Below are positions 53,536-61,194 of a stretch of DNA of 64,000 nt, piece by piece. A program made the position numbers and the translations under genes. Where the stretch lies: the NCBI RefSeq assembly GCF_006517275.1, contig NZ_CP041191.1:4335001-4399000 (forward strand). Reading direction: 5' to 3'. The number at the start of each line of letters is the position of its first letter. Position 1 is the stretch's first letter. Under the pieces are notes generated by a model. That model ran no database searches and was not told the DNA's origin. It saw only the letters and a list, made by a program, of their open reading frames with translations. The stretch is from Labrenzia sp. PHM005. GTDB taxonomy: Bacteria > Pseudomonadota > Alphaproteobacteria > Rhizobiales > Stappiaceae.

Positions 53536-54600
53536 TCAAACCCGCTGGGTGAAAGTCGTTTCCTTGACTAGGGACGCATAGTCCTTGGCGAGATCCAAAA
53601 ATGCGTTGTAGCTTTTCTGGACTTCGGCAAAACGCGGGTTGGCTTCCGCATTTTCCGCCATGACTTCAGCAACAGCTGGTTTTAGCGCTGCAATCACATC
53701 GTCCGGGAACGCGCCGAACATAACGCCATCTTCCTTAAGGCTCTTCAGCGCAACGGCGTTGAAATAGTCGAACTGTGCAGTTGTCTCGACAGAGGCAGCG
53801 GCTGCAGCGTTTTCAATGACGGCCTGAAGATGTGCCGGAAGGCCGTCAAAGGCGTCTTTGTTGACGACAATTTCCAGAGCGGCAGATGGTTCATGGAAGG
53901 CCGGGACATAGCAGTGTTTAGCCACTTTTTGCAGGCCGAACGCCTGGTCCAGGAGCGGGCCAACCCATTCTGCAGCATCAATGGCGCCAGACTGGAAGGA
54001 CGGGAAAATTTCCGGAGGCGGCAGCAGAACCGCATTGACGCCGAGCTTGCGCATGGCTTCGCCGCCGAGACCTGCGATCCGCATGTTCAAGCCAGCAAGA
54101 TCTTGAAGGCTGTTGATCGGTTTTTTGAACCAGCCGGCCGCCTGAACACCGGAGTTGCCGGAATAAAACGGCTTCAAACCGCGTTCGGCATAGATTTCGT
54201 CCCAGAGCTTCTGGCCGCCGCCAAATTGGAGCCAGGCGGTCATTTCCACGGCGGTCATGCCGAAGGGAATGGCCGAGAAGAAATGCAAGGCAGAGTTCTT
54301 GGACGCAGCATAATACGGTGTTGAGTGGCCGATCTCGGCTGTGCCCTGTTCAACCGCATCTTCGACGCCAAACGGCGGCACCAACTCGCCGCCGGAAAAG
54401 ACTTTCAGGGTCAACTGACCATCAGACATGGCGTTGACGCGCGCAGCAAAGGTGGTGGCATTGGTGCCGACGCCCGGCGCCTTGGCCGGAAACGATGTCG
54501 GCATTTTCCACTCGATCTTGCCCTGTGCAACGGCAGGCGCAGCGAGCATTGCCGCCGGTGCGGCAACGGCACCGGTTTTTAGAAAGTCGCGTCTTTTCAT
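53536..54600 (-). CDS. TRAP transporter substrate-binding protein (TakP-like DctP)
   Basis: A 354-residue protein with a Tat-like signal (KRRDFLKTGAVAAPAAMLAAPAVAQG) and the DctP fold. The pattern IEWKMPTSFPAKAPGVG, AEIGHSTPYYAASKNSALHFFSAIPFGM, LNMRIAGLGGEAMRKLG, AIDAAEWVGPLLDQAFGL and CYVPAFHEPSAALEIVVNK follows the 2-oxoacid-binding TakP group. The native ligand is likely a 2-oxoacid or related carboxylate. It is the third gene of the transporter operon, 19 bases after the large permease. GGGAGA before the ATG at 54600 supports the start. Confidence 0.9.
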   Translation of the reverse strand: MKRRDFLKTGAVAAPAAMLAAPAVAQGKIEWKMPTSFPAKAPGVGTNATTFAARVNAMSDGQLTLKVFSGGELVPPFGVEDAVEQGTAEIGHSTPYYAASKNSALHFFSAIPFGMTAVEMTAWLQFGGGQKLWDEIYAERGLKPFYSGNSGVQAAGWFKKPINSLQDLAGLNMRIAGLGGEAMRKLGVNAVLLPPPEIFPSFQSGAIDAAEWVGPLLDQAFGLQKVAKHCYVPAFHEPSAALEIVVNKDAFDGLPAHLQAVIENAAAAASVETTAQFDYFNAVALKSLKEDGVMFGAFPDDVIAALKPAVAEVMAENAEANPRFAEVQKSYNAFLDLAKDYASLVKETTFTQRV

Positions 54601-54619
54601 CGATAGTCTCCCTCGGATT

Positions 54620-56179
54620 TTATTTGAACAAGACGTCCGGCAGCCAAGTCGCCAACGCCGGAACGGCGGCAACAAGAGCCAGAGCGAACAATTGCAGGAC
54701 CACAAACGGCAGAACCGAGACATAAATGTCCCGGGTCTTGATGGCATCCGGTGCAACCGATCTGAAATAGAACAAGGCAAAGCCAAACGGTGGCGTCAAG
54801 AAGGATGTCTGCAGGTTGAGTGCAATCAGGACGGCAAACCAGACCGGGCTGATGTCGCTTTGCAGAATGATTGGGCCGACAATCGGCACCACAATGAAGA
54901 TGATTTCGACGAATTCCAGAATGAAGCCAAGCAGGAAGATCACCAGCATGGTTAGGAGCAGCATGCCGTAAGCACCGCCAGGCAGGGACTGCAGAAGTTC
55001 CGCAACATGTTCATCGCCGTTAAAACCGCGGAACACCAGCGACAGAATGCTTGCTGCAATGACAATGCCGAAGATCATCCCGGTGATGACGACCGTTTCA
55101 CTCAGCGCGGAAACCAAAACCTCGCGGCGCGGCAGAGCCGCAATCACAGACACCAGCAATGCGCCAAGCAGGATGATCAACGTCAGCGAGATTACCGTTG
55201 CTCCCGTCCAGGCAATCTTTCCGCCGTCAAACTCCAGGCCGAAGATCCCGCTTTGACGCAGCCCCAGAAGAAGCACTGCCAAAACAGCGCACGCGGATGC
55301 GATTTGGGCTGCTTTCCGCCCCTGCGCGGCTGCTGCGATCACCAGGGCGCCGGCAACGCCAACACCTGCCGCTTCCGTCGGTGTTGCCACGCCGACCAGA
55401 ATACTGCCAAGCACAGCAACGATCAGGCCGAGCGTCGGCGCAATGTTTTTGACAAGCTCCAGGATCGAAGCTTCTGATTTGGCCGGGGGGGCGTCGGTTT
55501 CAGAGGCCTTACCGCGCAGGCGCAAAAGCACATAACCTGCATAAAATGCAACCAGCAGAAATCCAGGAAGCAGAGCGCCGGCAAACAGATCGCCGACCGT
55601 CACCGGATCCGGCGCAAAATTGCCAGCCTCCTGCTGGGCTTCAAAATAGGCATTGGAGACCTGGTCACCGAGCAGGATCAAAACGATCGATGGCGGGATG
55701 ATCTGGCCGAGTGTGCCGCTGGCGCAAATCAGGCCGCTGCTCATATGTTTGTTGATCCCGGCGTTCAAAAGTGCCGGAAACGTGATGGTGCCCAGCATAA
55801 CAATGGTCGCACCGATGATGCCGGTGGAGGCCGCAATCAACGCACTGACCAGCACCACGGCCAATGCCAGGGCGGATTGATTTCCGCCGAGCGCCGCCGT
55901 CAGGCTTTTGAGCATCTTTTCGGCTTGCTGGGATTTTTCCAGCAGCAAACCCATGAGCACAAAAAGTGGCACGGCCAAAAGCAAGGGATTGCTCATCACG
56001 CCAAAGACACGCTGGGGGACGGCCTGAAAATACCCCATGTCGAATTGACCGGCACTTGCAGCAACCAACGCAACAAGCGTCGGAGCCCCTGCAATGGCCA
56101 GCATCACCGGTACACCCGACAAAATCCCGGCAAAAACGGCAAGCGCCAGAACAAAAAGCCACAAGATGTCAGGGGTCAT
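54620..56179 (-). CDS. TRAP transporter large permease DctM (long variant)
   Basis: A 519-residue membrane protein with about 13-14 helices of the DctM family: FAGILSGVPVMLAIAGAPTLVALV, NPLLLAVPLFVLMGLLLEKSQQAEKMLKSL, SALIAASTGIIGATIVMLGTITFPALLNAGINKHMSSGLICASGTLGQIIPPSIVLILLG, and the C-terminal LLTMLVIFLLGFILEFVEIIFIVVPI and TPPFGFALFYFRSVAP. It is longer than usual (about 430), with an extra hydrophilic/hydrophobic insert near residues 255-370. It overlaps the small permease by four bases. Confidence 0.9.
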   Translation of the reverse strand: MTPDILWLFVLALAVFAGILSGVPVMLAIAGAPTLVALVAASAGQFDMGYFQAVPQRVFGVMSNPLLLAVPLFVLMGLLLEKSQQAEKMLKSLTAALGGNQSALALAVVLVSALIAASTGIIGATIVMLGTITFPALLNAGINKHMSSGLICASGTLGQIIPPSIVLILLGDQVSNAYFEAQQEAGNFAPDPVTVGDLFAGALLPGFLLVAFYAGYVLLRLRGKASETDAPPAKSEASILELVKNIAPTLGLIVAVLGSILVGVATPTEAAGVGVAGALVIAAAAQGRKAAQIASACAVLAVLLLGLRQSGIFGLEFDGGKIAWTGATVISLTLIILLGALLVSVIAALPRREVLVSALSETVVITGMIFGIVIAASILSLVFRGFNGDEHVAELLQSLPGGAYGMLLLTMLVIFLLGFILEFVEIIFIVVPIVGPIILQSDISPVWFAVLIALNLQTSFLTPPFGFALFYFRSVAPDAIKTRDIYVSVLPFVVLQLFALALVAAVPALATWLPDVLFK

Positions 56180-56649
56180 GCAGAGCGTCCCCGCACAGCA
56201 GAGACCAGCCGTGTCAAAACCATGAGAACAATCAGCGCCGGCAGGATCACGAGACAGGTTTTGACAACAAAAAGCCCCGGCAGACCTCCAGTTTCGCGCG
56301 AGCCTTCCAGGATCACCCAAGAACTCTTCACAAGGGGAAAGGCGGTCCAGACCATCAGTCCGAAGACTGGCAAGGTCAATAGAAGATCCCCGGCCCAGTC
56401 AATTTTTTGGTTGATCCGGGAAGACCAATTTTGCCGGAAAACATCAACCCGCACATGGCGATCTGCGTCAAAGGTCACTGCAACGGACAAGGCGACAAGC
56501 GCCGCAAACGAGTAGCTGACGGCGTCTTGAAGTTCGACGAACCCGACACCGAGCAAATAACGCATCAGCACCATGGCCAGCTGGCACACGAAGACAATCG
56601 ACGCGAGCCCGATGCATAACCAACGCACCGCAGACAAAACTTTCCGCAT
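56176..56649 (-). CDS. TRAP transporter small permease DctQ
   Basis: A 157-residue four-helix protein: WLCIGLASIVFVCQLAMVLMRYLLGVGFVELQDAVSYSFAALVALSVAVTFDADRHVRVDVF is the DctQ pattern, including the RHVRVDVF motif. It pairs with the large permease encoded directly downstream and is first in the operon. The adjacent gap to 56974 (324 bases) holds a perfect 14-base palindrome (56814-56827). Confidence 0.88.
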   Translation of the reverse strand: MRKVLSAVRWLCIGLASIVFVCQLAMVLMRYLLGVGFVELQDAVSYSFAALVALSVAVTFDADRHVRVDVFRQNWSSRINQKIDWAGDLLLTLPVFGLMVWTAFPLVKSSWVILEGSRETGGLPGLFVVKTCLVILPALIVLMVLTRLVSAVRGRSA

Positions 56650-56813
56650 TCTTAATTCCGAAATCGATTATCCGATTAAACCGAACGGGTGTGCTCCGAC
56701 ACGCCGCCTGCACCTTAGTCAGCTCATTGATAGATGTACATATACTGCTGATTTATCCCGCCATTTTGAGCGCAGAAATTCAACCAGACAAAAAATCAAC
56801 ATCACATATTGCA

Positions 56814-56827
56814 AACGAACGTTCGTT
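56814..56827. promoter_or_regulatory. Perfect palindrome in the TRAP/DUF6134 divergent region
   Basis: AACGAAC-GTTCGTT is a perfect 14-base palindrome, the kind bound by TetR-family repressors. No TetR gene adjoins it. The 324-base region 56650-56973 has no convincing gene. Confidence 0.5.
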
Positions 56828-56973
56828 CGCCGATATATCCATCGTGTGTTATGCGAAGGAGCTCAATTTGTCGCGCGGGAGATTTGCCCACGTTCAGGGA
56901 TCACCCGTTGGCCAAAATCCAGCTCTTCTTCGAACACAGCCCAACTATTCAATTGTCAAAGGCAAAATTCATT

Positions 56974-57807
56974 ATGGCATTCCCTCACCTTCCAGTTTGC
57001 AAAGCGCTGGCTGCTGTTGCGTTCCTGTTTTCCAGCGCATCAATAGCGGCGTCAGAAGCTCAGTTAAGATATGAAGTCCAGTTGGATGGAAAGCCGGTCG
57101 GAACGCTCGACCTTGACCAGCGAGCCAACGCCGACGGCGGCTATCGATACAAACTGACAACACGCATTCAGACCAAATTTTTCCTGAGCAAAATCGATAT
57201 CCGCAGCAATCTGCAAGAAACCGTGACGAAGACAGGCCTTCTTCTGGAAGCTTCCAACAAGCTATCCGACGGCAAGAAAACCTATTGGACCAAAATTGAA
57301 CATTCAGACGGAGAGTATCTTGCCTTTGCGGCACAAATGAAAAACCAACAGGAAATCGAAAACGAAGAGCTGATCGGCCTCGCCAAGGAAGTCGTTGCCT
57401 CCGTGGTACCGTACGCGGGAGAAACGATGGCAGTCGCTGAAATTCTTTTGTCTGATGAAAAGAACAATCCAAAGCACCAGCGATTGAAACCTGACCACTT
57501 CGATACAACCCTGATCAGCCTCCCTCTCTTTTGGCAACGGAACAACCGCCAGTTTCCATCATCGTTTCGTATACTCGACACGGAAAACATGTCGGTATTT
57601 GAGGCCAAAACGGAGTATTTGGGCGCAAAACACCTATCTTCCGGCGACCTCCAAATCCCAGTCCGTCATTATCGGTTACAGGCTGGGGACGGCAATCCTA
57701 TGGACATCTGGTTCGCCACTGCGAACTCCGGCCTTGCCTATTTTGCCAAATTCAAAGGCAAAGAAGACGGCACTGCATTCAACATTCAAATTATTGGAAA
57801 AAACTAG
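56974..57807 (+). CDS. DUF6134 family exported protein
   Basis: A 277-residue protein with a signal peptide (about 1-22, FPHLPVCKALAAVAFLFSSASIAA) and a beta-rich body starting LRYEVQLDGKPVGTLDLDQRANADGGYRYKLTTRIQTKFFLSKI, as in DUF6134 proteins. Function unknown; some relatives resemble lipid-binding or barrel-like proteins (a DUF3108-like pattern). The start at 56974 was picked as the first that gives the signal peptide; the ribosome-binding site is weak. Confidence 0.72.
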   Translation: MAFPHLPVCKALAAVAFLFSSASIAASEAQLRYEVQLDGKPVGTLDLDQRANADGGYRYKLTTRIQTKFFLSKIDIRSNLQETVTKTGLLLEASNKLSDGKKTYWTKIEHSDGEYLAFAAQMKNQQEIENEELIGLAKEVVASVVPYAGETMAVAEILLSDEKNNPKHQRLKPDHFDTTLISLPLFWQRNNRQFPSSFRILDTENMSVFEAKTEYLGAKHLSSGDLQIPVRHYRLQAGDGNPMDIWFATANSGLAYFAKFKGKEDGTAFNIQIIGKN

Positions 57808-58068
57808 TCAACTGATTGGATGCCAACGCCTCTTGGCTAGATGAATCAATTGCACTCAAAATCGTCTATGGCAATTTTCACCAATTGCAAAATTGACGCA
57901 TTCTAGTTTGTAATCCTGTCTTGCCGCAACGCAGCAAATGCGCTAGGTCGGAGCCGGTTTTTTTCTTTCGGCCCGGTCCTGGCCAAATCCCTATTCCTCC
58001 ACCTCAGGGCTTGTCAGCCTCCCGGCCGGCCGAAAGTCTGTTCCACGATCCGTATTGGAGATAAACAA

Positions 58069-58611
58069 ATGCTCGGCAAAAAAGTTCCTTTTGTCACCTT
58101 CCGGACCCGCGTCCGCGACGAATCCATCGAAGGCCCGAATCCGTTCCGCTGGGAAGACAAAACCAGCGACGACTACTTCAAAGGCAAGAAGGTTGTTCTG
58201 TTCTCCTTACCGGGTGCATTCACACCAACTTGCTCCACATTCCAGCTGCCGGACTTTGAAAAGCTGTTCGATGAGTTCAAGGCTGAAGGTGTCGACGAGA
58301 TCTACTGCATCTCCGTCAATGACGCCTTCGTCATGAACGCTTGGGCCAAAGCTCAGGGCGTCGACAAGGTCAAGGTCATTCCGGACGGCTCCGGCGAGTT
58401 CACCCGCAAGATGGGCATGCTGGTTGCCAAAGACAATCTGGGCTTCGGCATGCGCTCCTGGCGTTACGGCGCGATCGTCAATGACGGCACCGTGGACCAG
58501 TGGTTTGAAGAGGAAGGTTTCTCCGACAACTGCGAAACCGATCCGTATGGCGTCTCTTCCCCGCAAAACATCCTGGAGAAGCTGAAAGCTTCCAAGGTCG
58601 AAGCCGCCTAA
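58069..58611 (+). CDS. Peroxiredoxin (Prx5/AhpC-TSA type)
   Basis: A 180-residue atypical Prx5-type thiol peroxidase that reduces hydrogen peroxide and alkyl hydroperoxides using glutathione/glutaredoxin or thioredoxin. The active site is LPGAFTPTCSTFQLP (peroxidatic Cys55), followed by YCISVNDAFVMNAWAKAQ and MGMLVAKDNLGFGMRSWRYGAIV. A second Cys lies in SDNCETD. It is followed by a strong terminator (58632-58663) and appears to be monocistronic; 57808-58068 hold its promoter region. Confidence 0.93.
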   Translation: MLGKKVPFVTFRTRVRDESIEGPNPFRWEDKTSDDYFKGKKVVLFSLPGAFTPTCSTFQLPDFEKLFDEFKAEGVDEIYCISVNDAFVMNAWAKAQGVDKVKVIPDGSGEFTRKMGMLVAKDNLGFGMRSWRYGAIVNDGTVDQWFEEEGFSDNCETDPYGVSSPQNILEKLKASKVEAA

Positions 58612-58631
58612 GGTTTCTGCTTTTCCGTTTT

Positions 58632-58663
58632 AAAGCCCCGGGACGCCCGTTCCGGGGCTTTTG
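58632..58663. terminator. Rho-independent terminator after the peroxiredoxin gene
   Basis: AAAGCCCCGG and CCGGGGCTTTT form a strong GC stem with a ten-base loop and a T-tract. It also faces the convergent BMP-type gene, so it may work in both directions. Confidence 0.85.
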
Positions 58664-58674
58664 TTTTGCTGAAA

Positions 58675-59685
58675 CTAAAGAACCTCAGCGCAACCGGAAA
58701 CGCCATCAACTGGGTTAATTTCGATATCACCGTTGGCGAGTGCGGCAGTCACAGCGTCCACATCATCCACGATATCGGCAACAAGCTCCCGATTGTGGTC
58801 GTCTACTGCCCAGCCAATTCCATTGTCTTTTGCGGATAGAACTTTCAAACCGCCGGACCACGTGCCATCTGCAACAGACTTCCAACTGTCGTAGGCAGCC
58901 TCATTCACCCGTTTCAAAGCGCTGGTAAGAACTGTTCCTGGAATAAAGCCGTTCTGGTTGTCATCCACCATGATGACAAATGCACCCGCTGCTTTCGCAG
59001 CCTTTGCCACCCCTTCTGAGGCCAATCCGGCCGTTGCGAACACAACATCAGCGCCCTGGGCAAACATTTCTTTGCCAACCACCTTTCCCTGCTGAATATC
59101 GCGAAAAGATAAAATGTCTTGTCCGATGAATGCTGAAAGAACTTCCACATTGGAATCCGCATGTTTCGCACCAGCAGCAAACCCGCACATAAAACGCCGT
59201 ACAGGCGGGATGTCCATTCCGCCGATTGTGCCAACGGTTCCGGTCTCAGTTTTGAGCCCGGCCACATAGCCGGCAAGAAATCCACTTTCATCATCTGCAA
59301 ATAATACAGACCGCACATTGGGAAGGTCAGTAACGGCTGCATCAATGATCGTGAATTTGATCTCCGGATATTTCTGCGCCACGTCGCGAACAGCGTCGGA
59401 ATTTTCAAAACCGAGGATCAAGACATGTGTCACGCCATCAGCCGCGAAGTTCAAGAGAACCTGGTGCGTTTCTTCTTTGCTTGTGCTGCTCCACTCGCGC
59501 AAGGAAAAACCGAATTCTCCGGCAGCCCGTTCAGACCCCTCGGCAGCCAGTTGATTAAAGGACCCATCGTTTTTGGTATTGGTGTAGATAACCACACCAA
59601 CAGGTTCAGCAGGAGCGCTGTAAACGAATCCTGAGACAAGAAGAAAAAGCGCGAGCCCCGATGCCAGGTAAAACTGCTTCAGCAT
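58675..59685 (-). CDS. BMP family (PnrA-like) ABC substrate-binding protein
   Basis: A 336-residue periplasmic protein of the basic-membrane-protein family, which in known cases binds nucleosides. A signal peptide (FYLASGLALFLLVSGFVYSAPA) without a lipobox precedes VGVVIYTNTKNDGSFNQLAAEGSERAAGEFG, HVLILGFENSDAVRDVAQKYPEIKFTIIDA, DESGFLAGYVAGLKTETGTVGTIGGMDIPPVRRFMCGFAAGAKHADSN and ADVVFATAGLASEGVAKAAKAAGAFVIMVDDNQ, all typical. No permease or ATPase genes are adjacent. The ATG at 59685 has GGA upstream. Confidence 0.9.
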   Translation of the reverse strand: MLKQFYLASGLALFLLVSGFVYSAPAEPVGVVIYTNTKNDGSFNQLAAEGSERAAGEFGFSLREWSSTSKEETHQVLLNFAADGVTHVLILGFENSDAVRDVAQKYPEIKFTIIDAAVTDLPNVRSVLFADDESGFLAGYVAGLKTETGTVGTIGGMDIPPVRRFMCGFAAGAKHADSNVEVLSAFIGQDILSFRDIQQGKVVGKEMFAQGADVVFATAGLASEGVAKAAKAAGAFVIMVDDNQNGFIPGTVLTSALKRVNEAAYDSWKSVADGTWSGGLKVLSAKDNGIGWAVDDHNRELVADIVDDVDAVTAALANGDIEINPVDGVSGCAEVL

Positions 59686-59773
59686 TCCGCACATCCAGCA
59701 GGTGGCGTTGACAATTTCAAAGCGCTTCGCCCACTCAGCTGCAACTGAGCAACAGAGAAACGTGCACTTAAGG

Positions 59774-59815
59774 CGTATTACCGAAACAATAAACAGCTAC
59801 AATTCGGTAAATACG
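59774..59815. promoter_or_regulatory. Long inverted repeat upstream of the BMP gene
   Basis: CGTATTACCGAA (59774-59785) and TTCGGTAAATACG (59803-59815) are inverted copies with one extra A, separated by 17 bases, in the 202-base gap between cydX and the BMP gene. Either an operator or an RNA hairpin is possible. Confidence 0.55.
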
Positions 59816-59887
59816 TCCAACACTGCAACACTAAAGCTGTTTGTTTTTGCTAGACAATTCGCAAATTTACCTAACATAAGCCGGTCT

Positions 59888-60007
59888 TTAGCTGCCATTT
59901 TCCATCCGGCGCTGTTCATCATCGGAACGCAACTCGAGCCACATGGCGTTCAAAATCGCCAGGCAGCACGCCAGTGGCATTCCAAGGACCCAGGCAAAAT
60001 ACCACAT
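59888..60007 (-). CDS. cydX: CydX: small subunit of cytochrome bd oxidase
   Basis: A 39-residue single-helix protein starting MWYFAWVLGMPLACCLAILNAMW, with an acidic tail, matching the CydX/YbgT pattern (YFxWxLGxxLA...NAxWxE). It completes cytochrome bd by stabilising the haem groups of CydA. AAGGAGA five bases before the ATG is a strong ribosome-binding site. It lies 23 bases after cydB on the same strand, so cydA-cydB-cydX form one transcript. It is easily missed because of its size. Confidence 0.92.
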   Translation of the reverse strand: MWYFAWVLGMPLACCLAILNAMWLELRSDDEQRRMENGS

Positions 60008-60030
60008 GGATGTCTCCTTTGTAGTGAGCC

Positions 60031-61188
60031 TCAATAGGCCGTGTGGTTGTCACGTTCGATGGTCTCTTCATCCACTTTGCCCCACAGCACCTTATAAACC
60101 CAGGCCGTGTAGAGGAGGATCATCGGCAGGAAGATGATGACGGCCACCAGCATGTTGAAGAGTGTGCGATGAGTAGACGATGCATCCCAGACGGTCAGGC
60201 TGGCTTCCGGTTGAACAGAAGACGGCAAGATGAAGGGGAACATCGACACACCGACAGTCGCAATGATGCCGAAAACAGCCATTTTGGAAAATACAAAGAT
60301 CGGCATTTCAAGCCGGGTCTGTAGCAGGATCAAAGTGCCGGCCATGCCCACAAAACCGAAAACTGGCGCCAGCCAAAGAACCGGATGGGCGGCGTAGTTT
60401 CGGAGCCAGGCGCCCCCTTCGATCACCGCTTGTTTGGCAAGAGGGTTGGCCTGCATGTTTGGATCGACATCAGAAGTAATTCGGAACCCCTCAACGAAGC
60501 CGGTTGCAACCAGATAGCCGCCAACCCCGAACAGCAGAATGCCCAGCAAAGCGGCCAGTGTCCCGGTCCGGCGGGCCCGGACAGCAATTTCACCCGTAGT
60601 CCGCATCACCAGCCAGACCGCGCCATGCATCACGAGCATGGTGACGGATAACACACCGCACAGCAGCGGGAACGGTGTAAACAGCTCAAAAAACGCCCCC
60701 TCATAGGTCATGCGAAGGTCCGGATCGAGCCGGAACGGCACACCAAGCAAGACGTTGCCAACCGCCACTCCGAAAACCAGGGCCGGGACGAACGAGCCGG
60801 TAAAGAGCGCCCAGTCCCAGGCATTGCGCCAGCCAGGATCAGGCCGCTTGGAGCGGTATTTAAAAGCCACCGGCCTTAGAATCATTGCGGCGAGCACAAT
60901 GAACATAGCGAGGTAAAACCCGGAAAAGCTGATCGCATAAAGCGGCGGCCAAGCGGCGAAAATCGCCCCACCCCCGAGAATAAACCAAACCTGATTGCCT
61001 TCCCATGTGGCGCCAATGGTGTTGATCACCACCCTGCGCTCAATGTCCGTTCCAGCAATGAAGGGCAGCAGCGTTCCGACCCCCATGTCGAAGCCGTCCG
61101 TGACAGCAAAACCTATCAGGAGAACACCTAGCAGCAGCCACCAAATCATTTTCAGGGTCGAATAATCGATGAATTCGTGAAGGATCAT
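60031..61188 (-). CDS. cydB: Cytochrome bd ubiquinol oxidase subunit II
   Basis: A 385-residue membrane subunit with about eight helices. It begins with STLKMIWWLLLGVLLIGFAVTDGFDMGVGTLLPF, followed by INTIGATWEGNQVWFILGGGAIFAAWPPLYA, the conserved CydB block, and ends with MLLYTAWVYKVLWGKV. It binds no haem itself but is needed for assembly and may hold quinone. It follows cydA by six bases and precedes cydX. Confidence 0.94.
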   Translation of the reverse strand: MILHEFIDYSTLKMIWWLLLGVLLIGFAVTDGFDMGVGTLLPFIAGTDIERRVVINTIGATWEGNQVWFILGGGAIFAAWPPLYAISFSGFYLAMFIVLAAMILRPVAFKYRSKRPDPGWRNAWDWALFTGSFVPALVFGVAVGNVLLGVPFRLDPDLRMTYEGAFFELFTPFPLLCGVLSVTMLVMHGAVWLVMRTTGEIAVRARRTGTLAALLGILLFGVGGYLVATGFVEGFRITSDVDPNMQANPLAKQAVIEGGAWLRNYAAHPVLWLAPVFGFVGMAGTLILLQTRLEMPIFVFSKMAVFGIIATVGVSMFPFILPSSVQPEASLTVWDASSTHRTLFNMLVAVIIFLPMILLYTAWVYKVLWGKVDEETIERDNHTAY

Positions 61189-61194
61189 GACCGA

